A stretch of DNA of 64,000 bases, taken from NCBI GenBank assembly GCA_036583965.1, contig JAZBQD010000015.1, positions 86,193,309 to 86,257,308 on the forward strand, written 5' to 3'. Source of the stretch: Prunella strophiata (lineage: Eukaryota; Chordata; Aves; Passeriformes; Prunellidae). A model generated the notes under the pieces. The model was not told where the DNA came from, searched no databases, and was given only the letters and a program-made list of their open reading frames with translations. Shown one piece after another: positions 62,943-64,000 of the stretch; the stretch's first letter is position 1; each line of letters opens with the position of its first letter. Made by a program: the position numbers and the translations under genes.

Positions 62943-64000
62943 CTGCATTCCAGCAGGTGTTTACAAGAAAAACCTCCACTGGAGCACAAAGACCAGACAA
63001 CATGTGAAAAGTAACTCCAATTAATCACCAAAAACCAAAATTTGGGATAAGTAGTAACCTTTTAGATACATAAATAAATTGCATAGTGCTAAACAAAGTA
63101 GACACAACAGATTCCAATATGTAATAGCTTTGTAAGAATTGCTCTGAGAATGTGCATTTTGAGGAGTTGTTGCAGAAATATTTAGCAAATGGCAATCAAA
63201 GACCAGGCCCCCAAACAAACTCAGACAAACAAAATAAAAGCAGTAAAAAGTATGGGTTCCTTCTCTGTGAAAAAAACATCAGCACTGCAGTCTTCAAATA
63301 AATACAAGCATCTGTATAAGCTTAGTTCTTGAATTTACCAAAAGGTTCACGTAGCACCTTTTCATCCCAACTACAAATAATTGCATCCAGAGAAAATTTA
63401 AGTGGCTCTCATTTTGAAAGTCCTCTGGCATTGCCAAGCACTATCTTTTTTTTGTATTGTATCAAACTCTTATGTCCTGTAAAGTGTCCTAGAGCTAGAT
63501 GTTCTTCACTTGTGCCAGCCTTTCACTCAAGAATAAAATAAACCAGGAAGGGAAGAGGAGGGGGGAAAGGGAAGTTTGTGGTCTACTTTTCCTAATGATA
63601 CCTTGTTTTGTAATTGTTAAAAGCATCACAGTCCTTAGACAGCTGCTGACATACAGAAAATAATGTCCTTGAAACTGTTTGTTTCATCATATTTTAAGAA
63701 TTAATACCTAAGGTCATGTTAATCAGTTTCTGATATATGTAGTTTTCAAAATGCACTTCAGGGAAGAAAATGCTCGAAATGACTAATAACAACAAAGAAA
63801 TGAATTTTATTCGTTACATATCTAACTCCAAATGTGAACATTATCAAAAGACTTTGCCATCTGAGGTATTTAGGAAGGCTTAAATAAATAATAAATCCCT
63901 CATTCAGTGAAATAGAACATCCTCTTTTTCCAAGTAAAAGAGTTCAAATTTATTAATTTTGTAGCTATATTTTAAAATGAGTGTCAGCCCTTGCTAGATG

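Larger units (their letters stand above)
59111..64000. other. 5' side of the gene, mostly unassigned
   Basis: About 4.9 kb with only a weak exon call (62832-62942), a possible LTR fragment (61686-62130) and an A-rich (CAAA)n tract (62361-62417). No promoter or CpG island is evident. Confidence 0.5.

Noticed and set aside
1..64000. Search for a novel multi-gene system (defence, toxin or CRISPR type)
   Set aside because: The window is animal nuclear DNA dominated by introns of a single gene; no clustered genes or arrays of that kind are present.

Overview
The window looks like about 64 kb of bird nuclear DNA. The main evidence is two CR1 LINE 3' ends of the avian type (37033-37175 and 38778-39250). 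Other support is AT-rich intronic sequence, the absence of recognisable L1 or Alu copies, and large introns with very little coding sequence. The species cannot be told from the sequence. No bacterial features, CRISPR arrays, operons, rRNA or tRNA genes were seen.

Nearly everything readable belongs to one gene on the minus strand. It enters from about 59-63 kb and leaves the window below position 1615. I rebuilt it exon by exon from open frames flanked by AG acceptors and GT donors, then checked codon phase at each junction. The ordered exons, 5' to 3' on the minus strand, are 59110-59051 (tentative), 56319-56056, 51125-50945, 43551-43469, 38589-38450, 36721-36529 (donor uncertain), 31052-30905, 10086-10023 (tentative), 7580-7359, 5483-5231 and 1778-1615. 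They read through in one frame for 1772 nt, about 590 codons, without a stop. Both ends of the protein lie outside the window or were not found.

The protein has three parts. An N-terminal part has a compact, conserved-looking block (exon at 56 kb). A middle part is charged and rich in N-glycosylation sequons (51-36 kb). A C-terminal part holds about six hydrophobic helices (36 kb, 31 kb, 7 kb, 5 kb, 1.7 kb). It reads as a multi-pass membrane protein. I do not recognise the family well enough to give a symbol.

The rest is intron. Region by region: 1-10 kb holds the C-terminal exons and small tandem duplications. 10-31 kb is a roughly 20 kb intron with a purine-only (GAAA)n tract, poly-A runs and a MIR-like fragment. 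31-39 kb holds membrane and glycosylated-loop exons plus the two CR1 copies. 40.9-42.4 kb holds a pure pentanucleotide array of about 500 bp between two near-identical 0.5 kb copies, the most striking structure here. 43-56 kb holds further exons and two poly-A runs above 40 nt. 59-64 kb holds the weakest exon calls and a possible LTR fragment.

I found no convincing novel multi-gene system. The best leads are the unidentified membrane protein and the duplicated block around the ATGAA array, which may be an assembly artefact.
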